Below are positions 9,463 through 16,329 of a stretch of DNA of 37,613 bases, in pieces. The notes beneath the pieces are model-generated. The model saw nothing but the letters and a program-made list of their open reading frames with translations. It did no database searches and was not told the origin of the DNA. A program made the position numbers and the translations under genes. The number at the start of each line of letters is the position of its first letter. Within the stretch, counting starts at the first letter, position 1. The stretch is from positions 1 through 37,613 of the forward strand of contig VFZX01000028.1 in NCBI GenBank assembly GCA_016871015.1, given 5' to 3'. The stretch is from Acidobacteriota bacterium (GTDB lineage: Bacteria > Acidobacteriota > Terriglobia > Bryobacterales > Bryobacteraceae).

Positions 9463-10347
9463 ATGAACCTCCCGAACCGCCGGAGTTTTCTTGCCACCCT
9501 TCCCGGGCTCCTCGCGGCATCCGCCCCCGCCGCGCCGATCCCCAACCGTCCCAAGGTTCCCGGCACCCTGACTCTTCGCGCCCGAAGGCGGGCCAAGAAC
9601 GGCGCCCCATCCGAACAAACGCTGCACTGGCCCGTGGCGCGGACCGCCATCATCATCTGCGACATGTGGGACTCCCACACCTGCTCGATGTCGGCCCATC
9701 GCGTCGCGCTGATGGCGCCGCGCATGAACCAGATCGTGAGCGCGGCACGTAGCCACGGCGTGATGGTGATCCACGCGCCGAGCGACACGATGCAGTTTTA
9801 CGAAGGGACCGTGTGGCGCGACCGGATGAAGAGTGCGCCCACGGTAGAGTCGCCTTTTCCGATCATCAACCGGTGTCCACGAGTGCCGGAAGAGGAGCGC
9901 AGCTTCCCGATCGACGACTCCGCGGGTGGATGCGACGACCCGGTGCTGAGCAAGTACACCGGTCCGCCGTACCCGTGGCACCGCCAGCATCCGGCCATCG
10001 AGATCGTCGGTTTCGACGGCGTGACCGAGAGCGGCCAGGAGACCTACAACTTCTGCAAGCAGGAAGGGATCGACAAGATCGTGCTGATGGGGGTCCACAC
10101 CAACATCTGCATCCTCAACCGCGGATTCGGCACGCGCCAGATGACGCGGCTCGGATTCGACGTGGTGCTCGCGCGCGATCTCACTGACGCGATGTATGAT
10201 CCGCGCACGCGTCCGTTCGTCAGCCATACGCGCGGGACCGAGCTGGTGGTGGAACACATTGAGACCATGTGGTGCCCGTCGATCATGGGCCAGGATCTCA
10301 CCCGCGTGGTTCCAGGGAGCGCCAATGCACAACCAAATCGATCGTAG
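9463..10347 (+). CDS. Exported isochorismatase-family cysteine hydrolase
   Basis: The ATG has an AGGAG site 3 nt upstream and opens a leader with two arginines (NRRSFLATLPGLLAAS), suggesting export by Tat or Sec. The 294-residue product fits the isochorismatase/nicotinamidase fold. Asp67 lies in the first strand (AIIICDMWD). A lysine candidate is Lys164 (VLSKYTGP). The nucleophile is Cys216 in GVHTNICIL, followed by the usual helix (GFGTRQMTRLGFDVVLARDLTDA). This family hydrolyses amide, vinyl-ether or similar bonds by a Cys-Lys-Asp triad. An exported version suggests action on an external small molecule, but the substrate cannot be told. The next gene starts inside its last codons, so the two are co-translated. 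Confidence 0.85.
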   Translation: MNLPNRRSFLATLPGLLAASAPAAPIPNRPKVPGTLTLRARRRAKNGAPSEQTLHWPVARTAIIICDMWDSHTCSMSAHRVALMAPRMNQIVSAARSHGVMVIHAPSDTMQFYEGTVWRDRMKSAPTVESPFPIINRCPRVPEEERSFPIDDSAGGCDDPVLSKYTGPPYPWHRQHPAIEIVGFDGVTESGQETYNFCKQEGIDKIVLMGVHTNICILNRGFGTRQMTRLGFDVVLARDLTDAMYDPRTRPFVSHTRGTELVVEHIETMWCPSIMGQDLTRVVPGSANAQPNRS

Positions 10348-11152
10348 AACCTTTCTCGCCTCGCTCGGCGCGGCGTCACTGGCCGGTGCGCCGTTGGGCT
10401 TGCCACTCGGCTGCCAGACCTATCCGGTGCGCGAGGCGATCGGCAAGGACTTTGCTGGTACACTGCGGCAGCTCGCCGGAATCGGATACAAGAGCATCGA
10501 GCTGTGTTCTCCGCATGGCTATGCGAAGTCCGGATACGGGGCACTGCTCGAGATGAAGCCTGGTGAGATCCGGCGTCAGATCGGCGAGGCGGGACTGGTG
10601 TGCGAGAGCTGCCATTACCAGCTCCGCGAGTTCAAGGACAATGTTGGGGAGACGATCGCCTACGCCAAGCAGCTCGGACTCAAGCAACTCGTGCTGGCTT
10701 CGTTCTCACTGCGCAACGCGACGCTCGCCCAATGGACCCAGGCGGCGCGCGACTTCAATCGCGCCGCTGAACAGGTCCACAAAGCCGGGCTCCAGGCCGC
10801 CTTCCACAATCACAATGTCGAGTTCGAAACTCTCGAAGGAGTGGTGATCTACGACCGGCTGCTTAGCGAGATGGATCCGAAGCTTGTGAAGCTGCAGTTC
10901 CAAACCTGGGTGGTGAGCATGGGCGTGGATCCGGTGGCGATGGTCGAGAAGCATGCCAGCCGCATCTCATCGCTGCACCTGCAGGACTACGTGCCTGGGT
11001 CGAAGGGGATGGCGGCGATCGGGAAGGGGTCGATCGACTGGAAACGGTTTTTCGCTGCCGCACGCAAAGGCGGAGTGAAGAATTACTACGTCGAAATGGA
11101 CCTGAATCTGATGCGCGACAGCGTTCCTTATCTTCAGTCGCTCAAAGCCTGA
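10325..11152 (+). CDS. Sugar phosphate isomerase/epimerase-like TIM barrel protein
   Basis: The open frame reaches upstream to 10196 inside the previous gene. The ATG at 10325 has a GGGAG site and begins a leader of the same kind as its neighbour (IDRRTFLASLGAASLAGAP), giving 275 residues. The body resembles the xylose-isomerase-like TIM barrel: LGCQTYPV, GYKSIELCSPHGY, AAFHNHNVEFE, SLHLQDYVPG and NYYVEMDLN supply likely metal-binding Glu and His residues. At the strand that usually carries a metal-binding Asp (LDxG), this protein reads LQFQTWVVSMG, so the canonical Asp is absent. Such proteins isomerise or epimerise sugars or related ketones. Coupling with the isochorismatase-type gene implies a shared degradation pathway. 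Its 3' end overlaps the convergent DUF429 gene by 19 bp. Confidence 0.85.
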   Translation: MHNQIDRRTFLASLGAASLAGAPLGLPLGCQTYPVREAIGKDFAGTLRQLAGIGYKSIELCSPHGYAKSGYGALLEMKPGEIRRQIGEAGLVCESCHYQLREFKDNVGETIAYAKQLGLKQLVLASFSLRNATLAQWTQAARDFNRAAEQVHKAGLQAAFHNHNVEFETLEGVVIYDRLLSEMDPKLVKLQFQTWVVSMGVDPVAMVEKHASRISSLHLQDYVPGSKGMAAIGKGSIDWKRFFAAARKGGVKNYYVEMDLNLMRDSVPYLQSLKA

Positions 11153-11865
11153 GGGACCACGATGTAGCCCTCGGCCCCGCTCCCGTACACCCGGTTCCGG
11201 CTGGTTCCCCACCACCACCAGTAGGCTGCGGTGTAGGCGCACAGCACCGCGTCGATCTGGTCCTCGGCCGGTTTGAGCGGACCCCGCCGCGGCACGGGTG
11301 GGAGCTTGGGTGTGAGCGGTGGATCGAGATCCGGCAGACGTTCCAGCAGGAGCCGGCGAAGACGGGTCAACTCGCCGGCACGCGTGGCGCGGAGTCCGCG
11401 CTTGTACTTGACGATCCGGCCGAGCCCGAACAGGACGACGCTGCTCGCATGCGGATGGACCTCGATCTGGAAGCGGCCAGGCTGCTGCCTGCTCATCGCC
11501 GCTCCGTGAGCGAAGCCGAGCGTCTCAAGGGCGCGGCTGAATCCGGTCACGTGCGCGGCGAACGGACGGCCAAGGTTCGCAGGATGGCACCCCGCGTGGA
11601 ACCGGCGGAAGTCGCGGTTCAACTCGCGTTCGGCGAGCCGCGTCCCGGTGGCGTTGGGAATGACCAGCGGAGCGTCGACGCCAACAACCGCGGTCCCGTC
11701 CGCGGTCTCCGATTCAATCCAGGCGAGGATCTCGCTCACCGGTTCCACGCGCTGCACGCCGCGCAGGATCAACGCCGCACCGGATCGCTTGAGTGATGCG
11801 AGTCCAGTGGGTTTGCCGTGCCAGCCCAGGTCGACGCCGAGGAAGCGCGTCAAATGCGGATCCAT
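11134..11865 (-). CDS. DUF429 protein (RNase H-like fold, predicted nuclease)
   Basis: The 243-residue product starts at an ATG inside the end of the upstream gene, with an AAAGG-like site before it. It contains the acidic patches of DUF429: FLGVDLGWHG near the N-terminus, VVGVDAPLVI in the middle (a nucleotide-binding-fold style second strand), and PAEDQIDAVLCAYTA near the C-terminus, with FQIEVHPHA between. DUF429 has been placed in the ribonuclease-H-like superfamily and is annotated as a predicted nuclease; no substrate is known for this group. There is no signal peptide, so it is cytoplasmic. It overlaps the preceding helical protein gene by 16 bp, which argues that the two proteins are made together. 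Confidence 0.82.
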   Translation of the reverse strand: MDPHLTRFLGVDLGWHGKPTGLASLKRSGAALILRGVQRVEPVSEILAWIESETADGTAVVGVDAPLVIPNATGTRLAERELNRDFRRFHAGCHPANLGRPFAAHVTGFSRALETLGFAHGAAMSRQQPGRFQIEVHPHASSVVLFGLGRIVKYKRGLRATRAGELTRLRRLLLERLPDLDPPLTPKLPPVPRRGPLKPAEDQIDAVLCAYTAAYWWWWGTSRNRVYGSGAEGYIVVPQALSD

Positions 11866-13064
11866 CTGCCTTTGACGACGGTCTCAAATGCTGGCATGAA
11901 GGAGTGTTTCCTCGAATGCGCGCGCTGGATCTCCCGCGCCAGCGCTTCCCATTCACGGGCCATTGCCGCACGGAGATAGCAGGTCCGGCAGGAGTCCAGG
12001 TGGTGGAGAGCTTCGCGATAGTATTGGCTCTTCCCGGACTTCAGGATCCTCACACCGAGCGCCCGGTACACACGTGCCGCGAGCGCCGGATGGTCCTCCT
12101 CCAGCGCCTTCGCGACAGGCTCGGTGACATAGTGGCTCTGCGCTTCAAGATCACCGTCACTCGACTCCGCGATCCGGCCGATAATGCGGCTCTGCTCACC
12201 GCCGGCCATCCAGATCTCGAGTGCCTCATCAAGATCGGCCATCCCGGCGGCATCCATGGCCCGCTCGTGCCAGTCCGCGCGATCCTCCGCCGGAGCGTAG
12301 TCCATCAACTCCCGCCAGCCGTCGACGGTCATGCAGCTCCTGAACCGAACCCAAGCCGAAGCGAGCGCCTCCTCACCCCGTCCGAGTGTTTTCAGCAGCC
12401 GCCGGTGGATCGCATCGAGGCCTGCCGGTGAGAAATCCATGCCTTCCGAGTCCATGCCCTCGGTGGTCCACTTCAGGGCTTCCGCTGGTTCACCCGCCGC
12501 TTCGAGGAGTTCCGCGATCACGCCGTAGTCCGAGTCTTTCAACCCGGTGGACCGGACAAACGCAATGTAACGCGCGGGCGCATTGAGTGCCCGCAGCACG
12601 GCGCGTATGAGACCGGCGGATCCCGGCAGCAATTCCGCTCCCGCTTTGGCCAAAGCCTCCAAATGCTCCTCGTCGCACGCGGCGGCGACCGCGGCGGCAT
12701 CCACCTCCGCGATATCGAAGAAGAAGACGCTGCGCAGCTTGAAGAACTGAGCCGCCGTCTCCGCCGCGGGCCGACTCGCAAGCCGCCGGGCCCGGATCCA
12801 GGAGGGATACAGGCTCTCAATGAACGCGGTGAATTCGCCGTCCTCGTCGAGATCTTCGATGAGTTCCATACACTCGCCGATCAAAACTCCGTAAAGCCGC
12901 GCCGCGCGGGCCGGATCCCGTTCGATCAGGGCCTGAATGCCGCGCGCAATCTCCTCAGCCACCCACAACGCGTCGGAGCCTCGTTCCCAGCCGAAGCTGC
13001 GGGAACGAAAGTTCCTAAGGATCGCGGCTTCGATCGGATCGGTGGAGGACCGCTTGGTGGCCAT
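11850..13064 (-). CDS. Helical protein of unknown function, DUF6880-like
   Basis: The frame is open back to 13208, inside the enolase-superfamily gene. The ATG at 13064 lies 5 bp beyond that gene's stop and begins MATKRSSTDPIEAAILRNF, giving 404 residues. The sequence is almost wholly alpha-helical and rich in Ala, Glu and Leu, resembling TPR-type helical pairs (ALKWTTEGM, AIHRRLLKTLGRGEEAL, ALAARVYRALGVRIL). Near the end is HLDSCRTCYLRAAMAREW followed by HSRKHSFMPAFE, which resembles the C-terminus of proteins labelled DUF6880, some of which carry SWIM zinc fingers. No SWIM finger is visible here. It is cytoplasmic, function unknown, and probably co-expressed with the DUF429 protein. Family name is from memory. 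Confidence 0.75.
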   Translation of the reverse strand: MATKRSSTDPIEAAILRNFRSRSFGWERGSDALWVAEEIARGIQALIERDPARAARLYGVLIGECMELIEDLDEDGEFTAFIESLYPSWIRARRLASRPAAETAAQFFKLRSVFFFDIAEVDAAAVAAACDEEHLEALAKAGAELLPGSAGLIRAVLRALNAPARYIAFVRSTGLKDSDYGVIAELLEAAGEPAEALKWTTEGMDSEGMDFSPAGLDAIHRRLLKTLGRGEEALASAWVRFRSCMTVDGWRELMDYAPAEDRADWHERAMDAAGMADLDEALEIWMAGGEQSRIIGRIAESSDGDLEAQSHYVTEPVAKALEEDHPALAARVYRALGVRILKSGKSQYYREALHHLDSCRTCYLRAAMAREWEALAREIQRAHSRKHSFMPAFETVVKGRWIRI

Positions 13065-13068
13065 TCTG

Positions 13069-14247
13069 CTACCAGTCCAGCACCGCGTTGTCGTGCGCGC
13101 GGATCGTGGTGGGATGCAAAACCTCCTGCTGGAACGGATGACGGCGCGCGGCCTCCTCATCCACTTCGATACCCAGTCCTGGCGCGTCGCACGGAAGCCA
13201 GTACCCATCCTTGGTCTCCAGTTGATGGCGCACCACTTCCCATCGCCACGGGACGTCAGCCAGCATGTCTTCCTGGATCAGGAAATTCGGAGTGCTCAGC
13301 GCGAAGTGCAGTGCCGCGGCATTGGCCACCGGACCCAGCGGATTGTGCGGCGCGACACCGACGTAGTAGGACTCGGCCATCGCCGCGATCTTCTTCGCCT
13401 CCCACAGTCCGCCGCAGTGGCACAGGTCCGGTTGGATCACGTGGCATGCCTGCTTCTCGAGCAGCGGACGGAACTCGAACCGCGTCACCAGCCGCTCACC
13501 CGTTGCGATCGGAACCGGACTTGCGCGGCGGACCTCAGCCATGGCGTCCACGTTCTCCGGCGGTACCGGCTCTTCCACGAAGTACGGCCGGTAGGGCGCG
13601 AGCACTTTACAGAACTCGACCGCATTGCCCGGAAAATGGCGTCCGTGGCAGTCCACCATGATGTCGATGGAATCGCCCAGTCCCTCACGCAGCGCACGCA
13701 TGAAGCGCTCGGCAGACCGCAGCTCGATGCCGCGCGCCAGGCACTCGGTGGGCGGAGTGAGCAGCACCTTCACCGCTGTGTACCCACGCGCCGTCACCTG
13801 CTGCGCCAGCTCGACCATCGGGCCGGGATCCGGCGCATGATGCGTCTCATACACCGCTCGCATGTCGCCGCCTCCGAGGTGGGTGTACATGCGGACCCGG
13901 TCCCGCACAAGTCCACCGAGCAACTGGTACACCGGCTGGCCCAGCACCTTCCCGCGGATGTCCCACAGCGCCTGCTCGATCCCGGAAATGGCGCTCATGC
14001 CGATCACGCCGCCGCGCCAGAAGGACTGCCGGTACATCTTTTGATAGAGATGCTCGATGCGCGCCGGATCCTCGCCCACCAGCATCGGTTCGAGATCGGC
14101 CACCGCACCTGCCACGGCCCGGGTTTTCCATTCAAGCGAGGCCTCACCCCAACCCCAGAGTCCGTCCTGGTCGGTGACTACCTTGACGAACACCCAGTTG
14201 CGCATTTCGGCGTTCACAACCACGGTTCGGACGGAGGTAATTTTCAT
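13069..14247 (-). CDS. Enolase-superfamily dehydratase, galactonate-dehydratase-like
   Basis: The 392-residue cytoplasmic enzyme matches the mandelate racemase/muconate lactonising group. The N-terminal capping domain (KITSVRTVVVNAEMRNWVFV, GWGEASLEWKT) precedes the barrel. Metal ligands are Asp199 (MVDCHGR), Glu225 (FVEEPVPP) and Glu251 (IATGERL). The acid/base residues are probably His201, next to the first ligand, and His301 (VAPHNPLGP). The D-C-H-G-R plus P-H-N-P-x-G-P combination is that of D-galactonate and related sugar-acid dehydratases, which remove water to form 2-keto-3-deoxy acids. The exact sugar acid cannot be told. It sits between a small secreted protein gene and a helical protein gene on the same strand, close to a sulfatase. 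No strong ribosome site is visible before the ATG. Confidence 0.88.
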   Translation of the reverse strand: MKITSVRTVVVNAEMRNWVFVKVVTDQDGLWGWGEASLEWKTRAVAGAVADLEPMLVGEDPARIEHLYQKMYRQSFWRGGVIGMSAISGIEQALWDIRGKVLGQPVYQLLGGLVRDRVRMYTHLGGGDMRAVYETHHAPDPGPMVELAQQVTARGYTAVKVLLTPPTECLARGIELRSAERFMRALREGLGDSIDIMVDCHGRHFPGNAVEFCKVLAPYRPYFVEEPVPPENVDAMAEVRRASPVPIATGERLVTRFEFRPLLEKQACHVIQPDLCHCGGLWEAKKIAAMAESYYVGVAPHNPLGPVANAAALHFALSTPNFLIQEDMLADVPWRWEVVRHQLETKDGYWLPCDAPGLGIEVDEEAARRHPFQQEVLHPTTIRAHDNAVLDW

Positions 14248-14290
14248 GCCGGTGTTCGACGCTGCGATCCTCCGCAGCCACGCGCGAAGC

Positions 14291-14842
14291 TCAGGATTCG
14301 GTCCTGATCTCGACCTTGAATTTGCCGGAAGTGACGTCTTTGGGAGCCGTGACGCCGATCAGGATATTGTAGGTGTTTGCCGTTGGGTTCCGGAACTCGA
14401 TCGTACGCTCCGCGGTTTGCGCCTTGCCTTTCCAGGGGCGGTCCCATTTGTGGTCTGCCTCGCAGGTGATGCAACGCGGCAAGTCCGGCACAAGGCTGAA
14501 ATCCTGACTGCCGTTCATGTAGCCGTACAAGCTCAGGTTGGCTTTTCCATCCTCGGGTTTGACGCTTACTTTCATCACGGAACGCGGCGCAATCGTGGTG
14601 GCGTAGAAAACGTGAGGTCCGCGAAACTTCAGGTTTTGGGTCGCGGGAAAGCAGGCGTTCGAGCTGTTGGCCGCCCACGAGAGATCCTCAATGATTTTGC
14701 CGGACGCAAGGTCTCCCGCCACGGCGACGGTTTCGTTGCTTTTGCTGGCGACGGCTGTTACCCCGCTGGGCCAGCCTCGGCCCTGAGCGAAAGTGATCAA
14801 AGCGAGCGACCAGAGCCCCGCCAGGTTCAAAACGCGATTCAC
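14291..14842 (-). CDS. Small secreted protein of unknown function
   Basis: A GTG at 14842 lies five bases after a very strong GGAGGAAG ribosome site. The 183-residue product has a signal peptide (MNRVLNLAGLWSLALITFAQ) and no further membrane segment. The mature part looks like a small beta-sandwich: VMKVSVKPEDGKANLSLYGYM, TIEFRNPTANTYNILIGVTAP and GKFKVEIRTES resemble pre-peptidase C-terminal-type carbohydrate or adhesion domains. Three cysteines (in NACFP, RCITCE) could form disulfides. I do not recognise a family with confidence. Placement between the sulfatase and the sugar-acid dehydratase suggests, but does not show, a role in polysaccharide binding. Confidence 0.75.
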   Translation of the reverse strand: MNRVLNLAGLWSLALITFAQGRGWPSGVTAVASKSNETVAVAGDLASGKIIEDLSWAANSSNACFPATQNLKFRGPHVFYATTIAPRSVMKVSVKPEDGKANLSLYGYMNGSQDFSLVPDLPRCITCEADHKWDRPWKGKAQTAERTIEFRNPTANTYNILIGVTAPKDVTSGKFKVEIRTES

Positions 14843-14939
14843 TGCACTTCCTCCAATCTCGAGATGACGGAAAGGTCAAGCAACTGCGGCCGCGCCCACG
14901 GCGTACTCCAGCCGTAGGATATCACTACCGTGGCCGTGC

Positions 14940-16301
14940 TCATCGTTGCGTTACCGCAGGCTGAAAACTCGCCTGGTGGCTCGCCATCGCATCCTTCATT
15001 TGCGCGACGATCTCAGGATTCTGCGCGGCGACGTTCACCCGCTCGCCGTAGTCGGACTCAAGGTGGTACAGCTCCAACGCGTCCGGCTCCTTCGCGCTGT
15101 GCCTGCGGAGCTTCCAGGGTCCGCGCCGCATCCCGTGCAGCATCCCGGCGTGGTAATAGAAGAAGTCGCGCTGCGTTCGGCTGGAGCCTTCCCAAAGCAC
15201 CGGCGCGAGATCAGCACCGTCGAGGACCAGGCTGGCTGGCGGCAGGCCTCCTGTCATCCGTGCGATTGTCGGAAACACGTCGAGCGCCGAAGCAACATCC
15301 GGAATCACGCGGCCGGGCTGGATGCGCCCCTTCCAGCAAGCGATGAATGGCGCGCGGTAGCCGCCGTCCCAGGTCGTCGCCTTCCCTTCTCTCAGCGGAC
15401 CGTTCGACCCGCCGTGGTCGGCCAACTGGACCGGCGCGCCGTTGTCGGAAGTGAACAGAATCAGGGTGTTCTCGTCGAGCTTCAACGCGGCGAGTGTCTT
15501 ACGGATCTCGCCAACGGACCAGTCCAGCTCTTCCACCACATCGCCGAACAGCCCGCCGCGGCTCTTGCCACGGAACCGCGCGCTGGCAAACAGCGGCACG
15601 TGTGGCATCGTATGGGCGAGATACAGGAAGAACGGAGCTCCACGGCTCGCGGCACCCTTGATGAAGGCGATCGCGTCTTCGGTGTAGCGGGCGGTCAACT
15701 GGGTTTGATCAGGATCGCGCTCCAGCACTTCTTCGTTCCGCATGAGCGGGACTCCGGGCAGGGTGCGGTAGCGGTCCAGCGCCGAGGGCGGACGCGTCAA
15801 GCCTTTCTTCTTGTTGATCTCGTCGTAGACCACGTTGGTCTTGAGGCTCATGTCGTTCGAGAACGGGATTCCGAAGTAACCATCGAATCCGCGTTTGGCG
15901 GGCAGGTACTGAGGCAGGTGTCCGAGATGCCACTTGCCAGTGACATGGGTCGCGTAGCCGCGCTGCTTCAGCAAAGCCGCGATGGTGAGCTCGGAGTCCG
16001 GCAGTCCGCCGGTGGAATCGGGGAACAGCACAAAATTGACACCGCTGCGGACCTGATAACGGCCGGTGAGCAGGGCCGCGCGGCTAGGGGAGCAGAGCGG
16101 GGCGGCGGAGTAGAACTGCGTGAAGCGGACGCCATCGGATGCCAATCGGTCGAGGTTGGGAGTCCGGATGGTGGGGTGGCCGTAGCAGGAGAGATCGCCC
16201 GATCCCAGGTCGTCCGCGTTGATGAGGACGATGTTCGGCAATTTCCTCCGCTGGGCGAGGGCGGGGATGGCAAGCGAGGACAACAGAGCACGGCGAGTCA
16301 T
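14940..16301 (-). CDS. Exported sulfatase (arylsulfatase A type)
   Basis: The open frame extends to 16586 inside the divergent gene. The ATG at 16301 begins a twin-arginine leader (MTRRALLSSLAIPALAQ) and gives 453 residues. Hallmarks are the first metal-binding aspartates (NIVLINADDLG, Asp30-Asp31) and the sulfatase signature C-S-P-S-R at Cys70, the residue converted to formylglycine. Also present are the KWHLGH segment, the second metal site (LFTSDNGAP) and the late TWDGGYRAPF segment. Sulfatases remove sulfate esters from sugars or aryl compounds in the periplasm or outside. With cysteine in the signature, a formylglycine-generating enzyme must be encoded elsewhere. No ribosome site is obvious, and only 28 bp separate it from the divergent cytochrome gene. 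Confidence 0.92.
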   Translation of the reverse strand: MTRRALLSSLAIPALAQRRKLPNIVLINADDLGSGDLSCYGHPTIRTPNLDRLASDGVRFTQFYSAAPLCSPSRAALLTGRYQVRSGVNFVLFPDSTGGLPDSELTIAALLKQRGYATHVTGKWHLGHLPQYLPAKRGFDGYFGIPFSNDMSLKTNVVYDEINKKKGLTRPPSALDRYRTLPGVPLMRNEEVLERDPDQTQLTARYTEDAIAFIKGAASRGAPFFLYLAHTMPHVPLFASARFRGKSRGGLFGDVVEELDWSVGEIRKTLAALKLDENTLILFTSDNGAPVQLADHGGSNGPLREGKATTWDGGYRAPFIACWKGRIQPGRVIPDVASALDVFPTIARMTGGLPPASLVLDGADLAPVLWEGSSRTQRDFFYYHAGMLHGMRRGPWKLRRHSAKEPDALELYHLESDYGERVNVAAQNPEIVAQMKDAMASHQASFQPAVTQR

Positions 16302-16329
16302 GGAAGAGATCCAGTATAAGATACGAGAT
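16302..16329. promoter_or_regulatory. 28-bp head-to-head spacer, sulfatase / cytochrome gene
   Basis: The two start codons lie only 28 bp apart. This is too short for two ordinary promoters with leaders, so at least one promoter should lie within the opposite coding region or both mRNAs should be nearly leaderless. The spacer is AT-richer than its flanks (around CCAGTATAAGATACGAGAT). Confidence 0.45.

Noticed and set aside
9396-9788. Upstream extension of the two-lobe hydrolase frame (131 more residues)
   Set aside because: It lies opposite the isochorismatase-type gene, has no hydrolase-like sequence, and a clean signal peptide starts at the GTG at 9395.
12937-14307. Forward frame of 456 residues
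   Set aside because: Antisense to the enolase-superfamily gene, which carries all active-site residues.
14946-16319. Forward frame of 457 residues
   Set aside because: Exactly antisense to the sulfatase, whose catalytic motifs are all intact; the forward translation has no recognisable domain.
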